A DNA stretch of 64,000 nt, from NCBI RefSeq assembly GCF_963678635.1, contig NC_087069.1:2494166-2558165 (forward strand), written 5' to 3'. Shown here piece by piece: positions 21,422-33,530 of this stretch. The position numbers and the translations under genes are program-made. Position 1 is the stretch's first letter. The number at the start of each line of letters is the position of its first letter. The notes under the pieces were generated by a model. That model was not told the DNA's origin, made no database searches, and was given only the letters and a program-made list of their open reading frames with translations. This DNA is from Symsagittifera roscoffensis. Its lineage: Eukaryota > Xenacoelomorpha > Acoela > Convolutidae.

Positions 21422-21679
21422 TATATACATTCAATGACGACAGATCTATCTGCGAAGCGCCCTTGTCACCGCAAGCCTCATATGATGAAGATGAAAGGTT
21501 AAGTCATATAATTTGTTGAATTGATAGCTGTCAGGCGATAGTTATGTTTCCGTGGTTTCTTATGTGTCATTTTAGGCAACACATGCTGATACAAAATTTA
21601 TAGTTTCTTTTTTCACAACATCAATTTTTATTGCCTAATGAAAAACAAAAAGTTACTTGCTATTTCCCGGCTCGAGGTA

Positions 21680-22400
21680 GCGGACTTATGTTGCGACCAT
21701 TGAGACTCAGAGGGGATATCTTACGACTATTGAGACCCATATCAGGTATAATGAGACTAATGCGAATCAAAATGAGTATGCAGCGACTTTGCGCGACCAA
21801 AGAAATTTTATCCGAAACTGCGCGACCCAAAAAAATGTTGCGATTTTGCGCGACCCAAGCAATTTGCGGGGTTTGCAGGACCCAAAAAAGGTAGCTTGCG
21901 AATTTGCGCTACTCATGTTGCGACTTTGCGCGTCCCATTTTAAGCTATTTTGCATGACAACTGTTGCGACTTTGCAAGAACATTGTTGCGATTTTAGGCT
22001 ACCCATGTTGCGACTTTGTGCGACTCATTTTGAGCTATTTTGAGACTTTTACGCGACCAATGTTGCGATTTTGTGCAATCCATGTTGCGACTTTGAGGAA
22101 CTTTGTGACGACTTTGTAAGAACATTGTTGCGACTTTGTGCGACCCAATTTGAGCTATTTTAAGACTTTTGCGCGACCAATGTTGCAAATTTGTGCAACC
22201 ACTGTTGCGACTTTGCTCGATCACTGTTGCGACTTTGTGCGACCTCTGTTGCGAGTTGGCAAAACCCATGTTGTGACTTTCCACGACATACTTTCAGCTG
22301 CTTTGCTACTTTGCGCATCCATGTTGCGTTTTTGCGGGGAAATGGAGTTGAGGCCGCAGAAACTTTATTGTGGCGACACTTTTTGGTCACAATAGGAGTT
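21680..22400 (-). repeat. 22-bp CpG-rich satellite, inverted segment
   Basis: The plus strand here shows the complement of the main array, with phrases such as TTGCGACTTTG and GCGACCCATG about every 22 bp. Units near 21680 are diverged and the pattern is clearest from about 21890. The segment is separated from the oppositely oriented main array by about 85 bp of non-repeat sequence (22401-22484). Confidence 0.85.
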
Positions 22401-24239
22401 GTAAAGTAAGTTAGAGGAGTACAATTAATTGGAGGCAAACTAAAAAGCAAACTGGTTCGCCTGAAGCTGCAATTATCGCTCAAAATCGCAAAAATGGTCG
22501 TGCAAATACGAAACATGAGTCGCGCAATTTCGTACTATGAGTCGCGACCAAAATTGCACAAAGACGCAACAAGGGTCACGCAAAAATTCAAGGCGGTTCT
22601 TACACATCGCAACATGAGCTGCCAAACGTCACTTTTTGGGTCGCGCAAATTCGCAATACGTTTCGCGCGAAGCAGCAATATGATACGCGCAAAATTACAA
22701 CACGTGTCACAAAAAGTCTCAACATAGGTCACGCAAATCGCAACAGGGGTTAAACAAAAACGCTAACTGTTTCTCGCAAATTCTAATCAAGGATCTCGCA
22801 AAGCCGCATTATACGTCCCGCAGTTTTGAAACATGGGTCGCGCGAAGTCGCCTTTTCGGTCGCGCAAAATCCTAACATCACGTCGCAACAAAGGTCATGC
22901 GCAGCGGAACATGGTTGCACTACGTCGCAACGTGGGTCAAAAAAAGTCACAAAATGGTAGCTTAAAGTCGCAGAAGAGGTCGCGCGAAGTCAAAAACATG
23001 GGTCGCCCAAAATCGCAACAGGATTCGCCTCAAATCGTTTTTTGGGTTGCGCAAAGTCACAACATGAGTCACACAAAAATGCAGGTTGAGTCGAGCAAAG
23101 TCGCAATACGGGTCTCTTACAAGCTCGCCGAGTACAAATTTCGTACAAGCTCGCCAAATGATTCCTGCAGATTCGCATCATGGTTCCCGCAACGTCGCAA
23201 CAAGGTGCGCGCAGAATTGCAACAAGGTACAAGCAGAGTCGCAACTTGGGTCGCGCAAAATTGCTTCAAGGACCACATAAACTTGTATGCTGCCTCACGC
23301 AAGTTCGCAACATTAATCACGCAAATCTCAATACATGCCTCTTAACTCGTAACCTGTGACGCCCAAAGTCGCAAGATGAGACGCCCAAAGCCTCTTTTTT
23401 GGTTGCGCATTCTCGCAACATGGGTCACGCAAAGTCCCAACATGTGTCGCACACATCGCAACAAGTTTATCATAAATTCTACACATGAGTTACAAAGTTG
23501 CAAAACAAAATGTGAAAAGTCGCAATATGGGTCCTACAAGGTCGTAACATGGGTCACGCGAATTCTTAACTTGGGTCACGCAAGTTCGCAGCAGGAGTCC
23601 ATCGAACCGCAACTTGAATTGCACGAGTTCACATTATGGATCAAGAAAAAAAAGAAACATGGGTCGCAAAATGAGTCGCTCAAAGTAGAAACAAGATTCG
23701 AACAAAGTCGCAATACATTTGGGCAAAGCAGCAAGATGAGATGCGCAAAATCACAACACAGGTCACACAAATCCCAACATGGGTCGCGCAAATCGCAACA
23801 TGGGTTGAACAAAGTTGCAAACTGTTTCTCGCAAATTTCAATCATGGATCTCGCAAAGTCGCATTATGCGTCCCGCAGTTTTGAAACATGGGTCACGCGA
23901 AGTCGCCTTTTCGGTCGCGCAAAATCTTAACAGGAATCACGCAAAGTCGCAACAGAGATCATATGCAGCGTAACATGTTTGCACTAGGTCGCAGCATGGG
24001 TCAAGCAAAGTCGCAACATGGTAGCTTAAAGTCGCAACATGATTCGCCCTAAGTCGCATTTTGGGTCGCACAAAAACGCAAATTGAGTCGCACAAAAACG
24101 CAACCTGAGTCAAGCAAAGTCGCTCTACGGCTCGCACAAAGCAGTGACAGGAGAGCTGCAAAATCGCAACACGTGTAATCCAAAGTCTCAACATGTGTTT
24201 CGCAAAATGAAACACTGGTCGCGGAAATTCGCAACATTG

Positions 24240-27010
24240 ATCCCGCAATATCTCATCATGGGTAGCTTAAAATCGCAACACGAGTCGCCCTAAACCACAT
24301 GAATACGGCTCGCGCAAAGCAGCGATATGAGTCTCAACATGGGTCGCGCAAATCGCAACATAGCTATACAAAATTGCAAAATATTTTTAACAACATCTAA
24401 ACATGGATCTAGCAAAGTCGCAAAATATGTCGCGAAAAGTCGCAACATGCGTCCCGCAATTTCGAAACATGGGTCGCGCCAAGTCGCCTTATCGGTCGCT
24501 CAAACTTTTAACATGGATCACGCAAAGTCGCAATAGTAGCCACGCGCAGCGCAACATGGTTGCACTGGGTCGCATCATGGGTACCTTAAAGACGCAACAC
24601 GATTCGCCCTAAGTCGCAACATGAATGGAGCAAAGTCGCAATAAGGCTCGAGCAAAGCAGCGACACGAGTGCTGCAATACTGCAACACGGGTAACACAAA
24701 GTCTCAACATCTTTATCGCAAATTCTACGCATGAGTCTAGCAAAGTCGCAAAATATGTCACAAAAAATCGCAACATGCGTCCCGTAATTTTGAAACATGG
24801 GTCAAGCGATGTCGCCTTTTCGATTGCGCAAAATCTTAAAACGGATCGCGCAAACTAACAACAGGGGTCACGCGCAGCCAACATGGTTGAACTAGATCGC
24901 AATACGGGTCAAGCAAAGTCGCAACATGGGTAGCTTAAAGTCCCAACACGATTCGCCATAAGTCGCATTTTTGGTCGCGCAAAGTCGAAACTTGATTCGC
25001 ACAAAAACGCAATCTGATTCGAGCAAAGTAGCAATACAGAACGCGCAAAGCAGCAGCATGAGTTCTGCGAAATTGCAACACGGATAAGGCAAAGTCTCAA
25101 CATGTGTTGCGCAAAAGAAACACTGGTCGCGGAAATTCGCGACATGGATCTCGCAATATCTCATCATGGGTAGCTTAAAATCGCAACACGAGTCGCCCTA
25201 AATTACATGAATACGGCTCACGCAAAGCAGCGATATGAGTCTCAACATGGGTCGCGCAAATCGCAACATAGCTATACAAAATTGCAAAATATTTTTAACA
25301 ACATCTAAACATGGATCTAGCAAAGTCGCAAAATATGTCGCGAAAAGTCGCAACATGCGTCCCGCAATTTCGAAACATGGGTCGCGCCAAGTCGCCTTAT
25401 TGGTCGCTCAAACTTTTAACATGGATCACGCAAAGTCGCAATAGTAGCCACGCGCAGCGCAACATGGTTGCACTGGGTCGCATCATGGGTACCTTAAAGA
25501 CGCAACACGATTCGCCCTAAGTCGCAACATGAATGGAGCAAAGTCGCAATAAGGCTCGAGCAAAGCAGCGACACGAGTGCTGCAATACTGCAACACGGGT
25601 AACACAAAGTCTCAACATCTTTATCGCAAATTCTACGCATGAATCTAGCAAAGTCGCAAAATATGTCACAAAAAATCGCAACATGCGTCCCGTAATTTTG
25701 AAACATGGGTCAAGCGATGTCGCCTTTTTGATTGTGCAAAATCTTAAAACGGATCGCGCAAACTCGTACGCGCAGCCAACATGGTTGAACTAGATCGCAA
25801 TACGGGTCAAGCAAAGTCGCAACATGGGTAGCTTAAAGTCGCAACTTGATTCGCACAAAAACGCAATCTGATTCGAGCAAAGTAGCAATACGGAACGCGC
25901 AAAGCAGCAACATGAGTTCTGCGAAATTGCAACACGGATGAGGCAAAGTCTCAACATGTTTTGCGCAAAACAAAACACTGGTCGCGGAAATTCGCGACAT
26001 GGATCTCGCAAAGTCGCATTATGCGTCTCGCAGTTTTGAAACATGGGACACGCGAAGTCGCCTTTTCGGTCGCGCAAAATCTTAACTTGGATCACGCAAA
26101 GTCGCAACACAGATCATGTGCAGCGTAACTTGTTTGCACTAGGTCGCAGCATGGGTCAAGCAAAGTCGCAACATGGTAGCTTAAAGTCGCAACATGATTC
26201 GCCCTAGGTCGCAATTTTGGGTCGCAGAAAAACGCAAATTGAGTCGTACAAAAACGCCACCTGAGTCAAGCAAAGTCGCACTACGGCTCGCGCAAAGCAG
26301 CGACAGGAGAGCTGCAAAATCGCAACACGTGTAATCCAAAGTCTCAACATGTGTTTCGCAAAATGAAACACTGGTCGCGGAAATTCGCAACATCCCTCCC
26401 GCAATTTCGAAATATGGGTCGCGCCAAGTCGCCATATCGGTCGCTCAAATTTTTAACATGGATCACGCAAAGTCGCAATAGTAGCCACGCGCAGCGCAAC
26501 ATGGTTGCACTGGGTCGCATCATGGGTACCTTAAAGACGCAATACGATTCGCCCTAAGTCGCAACATGAATGGAGCAAAGTCGCAATAAGGCTCAAGCAA
26601 AGCAGCGACACGAGTGCTGCAATATTGCAACACGGGTAACACAAAGTCTCAACATGTTTATCGCAAATTCTACGCATGGATCTAGCAAAGTCGCAAAATA
26701 TGTCACAAAAAATCGCAACATGCGTCCCGTAGTTTTGAAACATGGGTCAAGCGATGTCGCCTTTTCGATTGTGCAAAATCTTAAAACGGATCGCGCAAAT
26801 TCGTACGCGCAGCCAACATGGTTGAACTAGATCGCAATACGGGTCAAGCAAAGTCGCAACATGGGTAGCTTAAAGTCGCAACACGATTCGCCATACGTCG
26901 CATTTTTGGTCGCGCAAAGTCGCAACTTGATTCGCACAAAAACGCAATCTGATTCGAGCAAAGTAGCAATACGGAACGCGCAAAGCAGCAACATGAGTTC
27001 TGCGAAATTG
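24240..27010 (+). repeat. Higher-order repeats of 908 and 1,081 bp within the 22-bp array
   Basis: The block around 24240-25150 recurs 908 bp later with few differences, for example GAGTCTCAACATGG at about 24331 and 25239. The block around 26000-26680 recurs 1,081 bp later, into the next block. Internal landmarks (GCAGCGACA followed by GTGCTGCAA or GAGCTGCAA) recur every roughly 0.4-0.5 kb. Confidence 0.8.
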
Positions 27011-30000
27011 CAACACGGATGAGGCAAAGTCTCAACATGTTTTGCGCAAAACAAAACACTGGTCGCGGAAATTCGCGACATGGATCTCGCAAAGTCGCAT
27101 TATGCGTCTCGCAGTTTTGAAACATGGGACACGCGAAGTCGCCTTTTCGGTCGCGCAAAATCTTAACTTGGATCACGCAAAGTCGCAACACAGATCATGT
27201 GCAGCGTAACTTGTTTGCACTAGGTCGCAGCATGGGTCAAGCAAAGTCGCAACATGGTAGCTTAAAGTCGCAACATGATTCGCCCTAGGTCGCAATTTTG
27301 GATCGCAGAAAAACGCAAATTGAGTCGTACAAAAACGCCACCTGAGTCAAGCAAAGTCGCACTACGGCTCGCGCAAAGCAGCGACAGGAGAGCTGCAAAA
27401 TCGCAACACGTGTAATCCAAAGTCTCAACATGTGTTTCGCAAAATGAAACACTGGTCGCGGAAATTCGCAACATCCCTCCCGCAATTTCGAAACATGGGT
27501 CGCGCCAAGTCGCCATATCGGTCGCTCAAACTTTTAACATGGATCACGCAAAGTCGCAATAGTAGCCACGCGCAGCGCAACATGGTTGCACTGGGTCGCA
27601 TCATGGGTACCTTAAAGACGCAATACGATTCGCCCTAGGTCGCAACATGAATGGAGCAAAGTCGCAATAAGGCTCGAGCAACGCAGCGACACGAGTGCTG
27701 CAAAATTGCAACACGGGTAACACAAAGTTCCAACATGTTTATCGCAAATTCTACGCATGGATCTAGCAAAGTCGCAAAATATGTCACAAAAAATCGCAAC
27801 ATGCGTCCCGTAATTTTGAAATCTGGGTCAAGCGATGTCGACTTTTCGATTGCGCAAAATCTTAAAACGGATCGCGCAAACTCACAACAGGGGTCACGCG
27901 CAGCCAACATGGTTGAACTAGATCGCAATACGGGTCAAGCAAAGTCGCAACATGGGTAGCTTAAAGTCGCAACATGATTCGCCATAAGTCGCAATTTTGG
28001 TCGCGCAAAGTCGCAACTTGATTCGCACAAAAACGCAATCTGATTCGAGCAAAGTAGCAATACGGAACGCGCCAAGCAGCGACATGAGTTCTGCGAAATT
28101 GCAATACGGATAAGGCAAAGTCTCAACATGTGTTGCGCAAAACAAAACACTGGTAGCGGAAATTCGCGACATGGATCTCGCAATGTCTCATCATGGGTAG
28201 CTTAAAATCGCAACACGAGTCGCCCTAAATCGCATGAATACGGCTCGCGCAAAGCAGCGATATGAGTCTCAACATGGGTCGCGCAAATCGCAACATAGCT
28301 ATACAAAATCGCAAAATATTTCTAACAACATCTAAACATGGATCTAGCAAAGTCGCAAAATATGTCGCGAAAAGTCGCAACATGCGTCCCGCAATTTCGA
28401 AACATGGTTCGCGCCAAGTCGCTTTATCGGTCGCTCAAACTTTTAACTTGGATTACGCAAAGTCGCAACAGTGGCCACGCGCAGCGCAACATGGTTGCAC
28501 TGGGTCGCATCATGGGTACCTTAAAGACGCAATACGATTCGCCCTAAGTCGCAACATGAATGGAGCAAAGTCGCAATAAGGCTCAAGCAAAGCAGCGACA
28601 CGAGTGCTGCAATATTGAAACAAGGGTAACACAAAGTCTCAACATATTTATCGCAAATTCTACGCATGGATCTAGCAAAGTTGCAAAATATGTCACAAAA
28701 ATCGCAACATGCGTCCCGTAGTTTTGAAACATGGGTCAAGCGATGTCGCCTTTTCTATTGTGCAAAATCTTAAAACGGATCGCGCAAATTCGCACGAGCA
28801 GCCAACATGGTTGATTTAGATCGCAATACGGGTCAACCAAAGTCGCAACATGGGTAGCTTAAAGTCCCAACACGATTCGCCATAAGTCGCATTTTTGGTC
28901 GCGCAAAGTCGAAACTTGATTCGCACAAAAACGCAATCTGATTCGAGCAAAGTAGCAATACGGAACGCGCAAAGCAGCAACATGAGTTCTGCGAAATTGC
29001 AACACGGATAAGGCAAAGTCTCAACATGTTTTGCCCAAAACAAAACACTGGTCGCGGAAATTCGCGACATGGATCTCGCAATATCTCAACTTGTTTCGCG
29101 CAAACTCGCAACATTGTTAGCTCAAAGTCATACCATGGGTCGCGTAAACTAGCATTTTGTGTCACGCAAAGTGGCCACATGAGTGGCAAAAAGTTGCAAC
29201 AAGAGTAGCCTGAAATCGCATTATAGGTCGCATCAAAGTCCCATTTTCGGTTGCATAAATTTCGAGCACGTTTGCGCAAAGTTCAACATGGGTTGCACAA
29301 GGTCGCAGAATGGAGGTTTAAAGTCGAAACATGGGTCCTGCAAATTCGGTTTTTGGGTGGCACAAAATATATTCATGAGTCGCGCAATTTCTTATTTTGA
29401 GTCGTGCAAACTCGCATCATGTGTCGCGTGAACCTCATTAAGGGGCGCGAGAAATATGAGTAACGTCAAGAAAAGTTGCAAGAGGGGTCGCGGGAAGCTC
29501 AACATGGGTTGCACGAGGTCGCAACATGGGACGCGCTAAGTCGCAATATTAAACACTTAAACCAGAAACTCGAGTCGAATAACTCACAATACTTGTCGTG
29601 GAAAGCCGCAACATCACACGCGCAAACTCACAACTCGGGTCACGCAAAGCCTCCAAATGTGTCGCGCAAGTCCCTACATGCGTCACCCAAAGTTGCAACA
29701 TGAGTCGCCTAAAGTCGCTTATTGAGTTGCCCAAACTCGCAACATGACTCACACAAATTTGCAAGTTGAGTTGAGCAAAGTCGCAATACGAGTCTCGCAA
29801 AGCTGCTAGATGAGTCGCGCATTTCGCAACATGGGGGTCTCAATCTCGTTACAATTTTCTCGCTTATTCTGTACCTGGATATGTCAAAGTCGCAAAATAG
29901 GTGGAAAAAATGTGTCCCAAAATGTCGCAACATGGGTAACGAAAAGCCCCAATAAAGTTCGCGCAAATCGCAACATGCGTCGCCTAAAGTCGCAACATGA

Positions 30001-30270
30001 GCCGCCTAAAAGTAGCTTTTTGGGTTGCGCAAAGTCGCAACATGAGTCACACAGAGTTACAAGTTGATTAGATGAAAGTCGCAATACGCGTCACGCGAAG
30101 CCTCAGAAGTTGTCGCCAATTTCGCAACCTGGGTCGCTCAAAGTCGTAAAATTTTTCTTGCAAGTTCTGTACATGGATATCTCAAAGTCGCAAAATAGGT
30201 GGCAAAATTGATTCCCAAAATGTCGCAACATAGGTCAGAAAAAGCCCCAACAAGGGTCAAGCAAAGTCAC
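27011..30270 (+). repeat. 3.26-kb higher-order unit, first copy
   Basis: Starting at CAACACGGATGAGG, this block is repeated directly by the next 3.26 kb with only scattered single-base differences. Every landmark checked is offset by 3,259 bp, or by 3,260 bp at the very left because of one missing T in the second copy. Confidence 0.92.
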
Positions 30271-33200
30271 AACACGGATGAGGCAAAGTCTCAACATGTT
30301 TTGCGCAAAACAAATCACTGGTCGCGGAAATTTGCGACATGGATCTCGCAAAGTCGCATTATGCGTCTCGCAGTTTTGAAACATGGGACACGCGAAGTCG
30401 CCTTTTCGGTCGCGCAAAATCTTAACTTGGATCACGCAAAGTCGCAACACAGATCATGTGCAGCGTAACTTGTTTGCACTAGGTCGCAGCATGGGTCAAG
30501 CAAAGTCGCAACATGGTAGCTTAAAGTCGCAACATGATTCGCCCTAGGTCGCAATTTTGGGTCGCAGAAAAACGCAAATTGAGTCGTACAAAAACGCCAC
30601 CTGAGTCAAGCAAAGTCGCACTAGGGCTCGCGCAAAGCAGCGACAGGAGAGCTGCAAAATCGCAACACGTGTAATCCAAAGTCTCAACATGTGTTTCGCA
30701 AAATGAAACACTGGTCGCGGAAATTCGCAACATCCCTCCCGCAATTTCGAAACATGGGTCGCGCCAAGTCGCCATATCGGTCGCTCAAACTTTTAACATG
30801 GATCACGCAAAGTCGCAATAGTAGCCACGCGCAGCGCAACATGGTTGCACTGGGTCGCATCATGGGTACCTTAAAGACGCAATACGATTCGCCCTAGGTC
30901 GCAACATGAATGGAGCAAAGTCGCAATAAGGCTCGAGCAACGCAGCGACACGAGTGCTGCAAAATTGCAACACGGGTAACACAAAGTTCCAACATGTTTA
31001 TCGCAAATTCTACGCATGGATCTAGCAAAGTCGCAAAATATGTCACAAAAAATCGCAACATGCGTCCCGTAATTTTGAAATCTGGGTCAAGCGATGTCGA
31101 CTTTTCGATTGCGCAAAATCTTAAAACGGATCGCGCAAACTCACAACAGGGGTCACGCGCAGCCAACATGGTTGAACTAGATCGCAATACGGGTCAAGCA
31201 AAGTCGCAACATGGGTAGCTTAAAGTCGCAACATGATTCGCCATAAGTCGCAATTTTGGTCGCGCAAAGTCGCAACTTGATTCGCACAAAAACGCAATCT
31301 GATTCGAGCAAAGTAGCAATACGGAACGCGCCAAGCAGCGACATGAGTTCTGCGAAATTGCAATACGGATAAGGCAAAGTCTCAACATGTGTTGCGCAAA
31401 ACAAAACACTGGTAGCGGAAATTCGCGACATGGATCTCGCAATGTCTCATCATGGGTAGCTTAAAATCGCAACACGAGTCGCCCTAAATCGCATGAATAC
31501 GGCTCGCGCAAAGCAGCGATATGAGTCTCAACATGGGTCGCGCAAATCGCAACATAGCTATACAAAATCGCAAAATATTTCTAACAACATCTAAACATGG
31601 ATCTAGCAAAGTCGCAAAATATGTCGCGAAAAGTCGCAACATGCGTCCCGCAATTTCGAAACATGGTTCGCGCCAAGTCGCTTTATCGGTCGCTCAAACT
31701 TTTAACTTGGATTACGCAAAGTCGCAACAGTGGCCACGCGCAGCGCAACATGGTTGCACTGGGTCGCATCATGGGTACCTTAAAGACGCAATACGATTCG
31801 CCCTAAGTCGCAACATGAATGGAGCAAAGTCGCAATAAGGCTCAAGCAAAGCAGCGACACGAGTGCTGCAATATTGAAACAAGGGTAACACAAAGTCTCA
31901 ATATATTTATCGCAAATTCTACGCATGGATCTAGCAAAGTTGCAAAATATGTCACAAAAATCGCAACATGCGTCCCGTAGTTTTGAAACATGGGTCAAGC
32001 GATGTCGCCTTTTCTATTGTGCAAAATCTTAAAACGGATCGCGCAAATTCGCACAAGCAGCCAACATGGTTGATTTAGATCGCAATACGGGTCAACCAAA
32101 GTCGCAACATGGGTAGCTTAAAGTCCCAACACGATTCGCCATAAGTCGCATTTTTGGTCGCGCAAAGTCGAAACTTGATTCGCACAAAAACGCAATCTGA
32201 TTCGAGCAAAGTAGCAATACGGAACGCGCAAAGCAGCAACATGAGTTCTGCGAAATTGCAACACGGATAAGGCAAAGTCTCAACATGTTTTGCCCAAAAC
32301 AAAACACTGGTCGCGGAAATTCGCGACATGGATCTCGCAATATCTCAACTTGTTTCGCGCAAACTCGCAACATTGTTAGCTCAAAGTCATACCATGGGTC
32401 GCGTAAACTAGCATTTTGTGTCACGCAAAGTGGCCACATGAGTGGCAAAAAGTTGCAACAAGAGTAGCCTGAAATCGCATTATAGGTCGCATCAAAGTCC
32501 CATTTTCGGTTGCATAAATTTCGAGCACGTTTGCGCAAAGTTCAACATGGGTTGCACAAGGTCGCAGAATGGAGGTTTAAAGTCGAAACATGGGTCCTGC
32601 AAATTCGGTTTTTGGGTGGCACAAAATATATTCATGAGTCGCGCAATTTCTTATTTTGAGTCGTGCAAACTCGCATCATGTGTCGCGTGAACCTCATTAA
32701 GGGGCGCGAGAAATATGAGTAACGTCAAGAAAAGTTGCAAGAGGGGTCGCGGGAAGCTCAACATGGGTTGCACGAGGTCGCAACATGGGACGCGCTAAGT
32801 CGCAATATTAAACACTTAAACCAGAAACTCGAGTCGAATAACTCACAATACTTGTCGTGGAAAGCCGCAACATCACACGCGCAAACTCACAACTCGGGTC
32901 ACGCAAAGCCTCCAAATGTGTCGCGCAAGTCCCTACATGCGTCACCCAAAGTTGCAACATGAGTCGCCTAAAGTCGCTTATTGAGTTGCCCAAACTCGCA
33001 ACATGACTCACACAAATTTGCAAGTTGAGTTGAGCAAAGTCGCAATACGACTCTCGCAAAGCTGCTAGATGAGTCGCGCATTTCGCAACATGGGGGTCTC
33101 AATCTCGTTACAATTTTCTCGCTTATTCTGTACCTGGATATGTCAAAGTCGCAAAATAGGTGGAAAAAATGTGTCCCAAAATGTCGCAACATGGGTAACG

Positions 33201-33530
33201 AAAAGCCCCAATAAAGTTCGCGCAAATCGCAACATGCGTCGCCTAAAGTCGCAACATGAGCCGCCTAAAAGTAGCTTTTTGGGTTGCGCAAAGTCGCAAC
33301 ATGAGTCACACAGAGTTACAAGTTGATTAGATGAAAGTCGCAATACGCGTCACGCGAAGCCTCAGAAGTTGTCGCCAATTTCGCAACCTGGGTCGCTCAA
33401 AGTCGTAAAATTTTTCTTGCAAGTTCTGTACATGGATATCTCAAAGTCGCAAAATAGGTGGCAAAATTGATTCCCAAAATGTCGCAACATAGGTCAGAAA
33501 AAGCCCCAACAAGGGTCAAGCAAAGTCACA
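30271..33530 (+). repeat. 3.26-kb higher-order unit, second copy
   Basis: Near-identical direct copy of 27011-30270. It ends where CAAAGTCACA is followed by AAAAGG instead of CACGG. The low divergence against that of the underlying 22-bp units indicates a very recent unequal exchange, or an assembly duplication. Confidence 0.92.
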
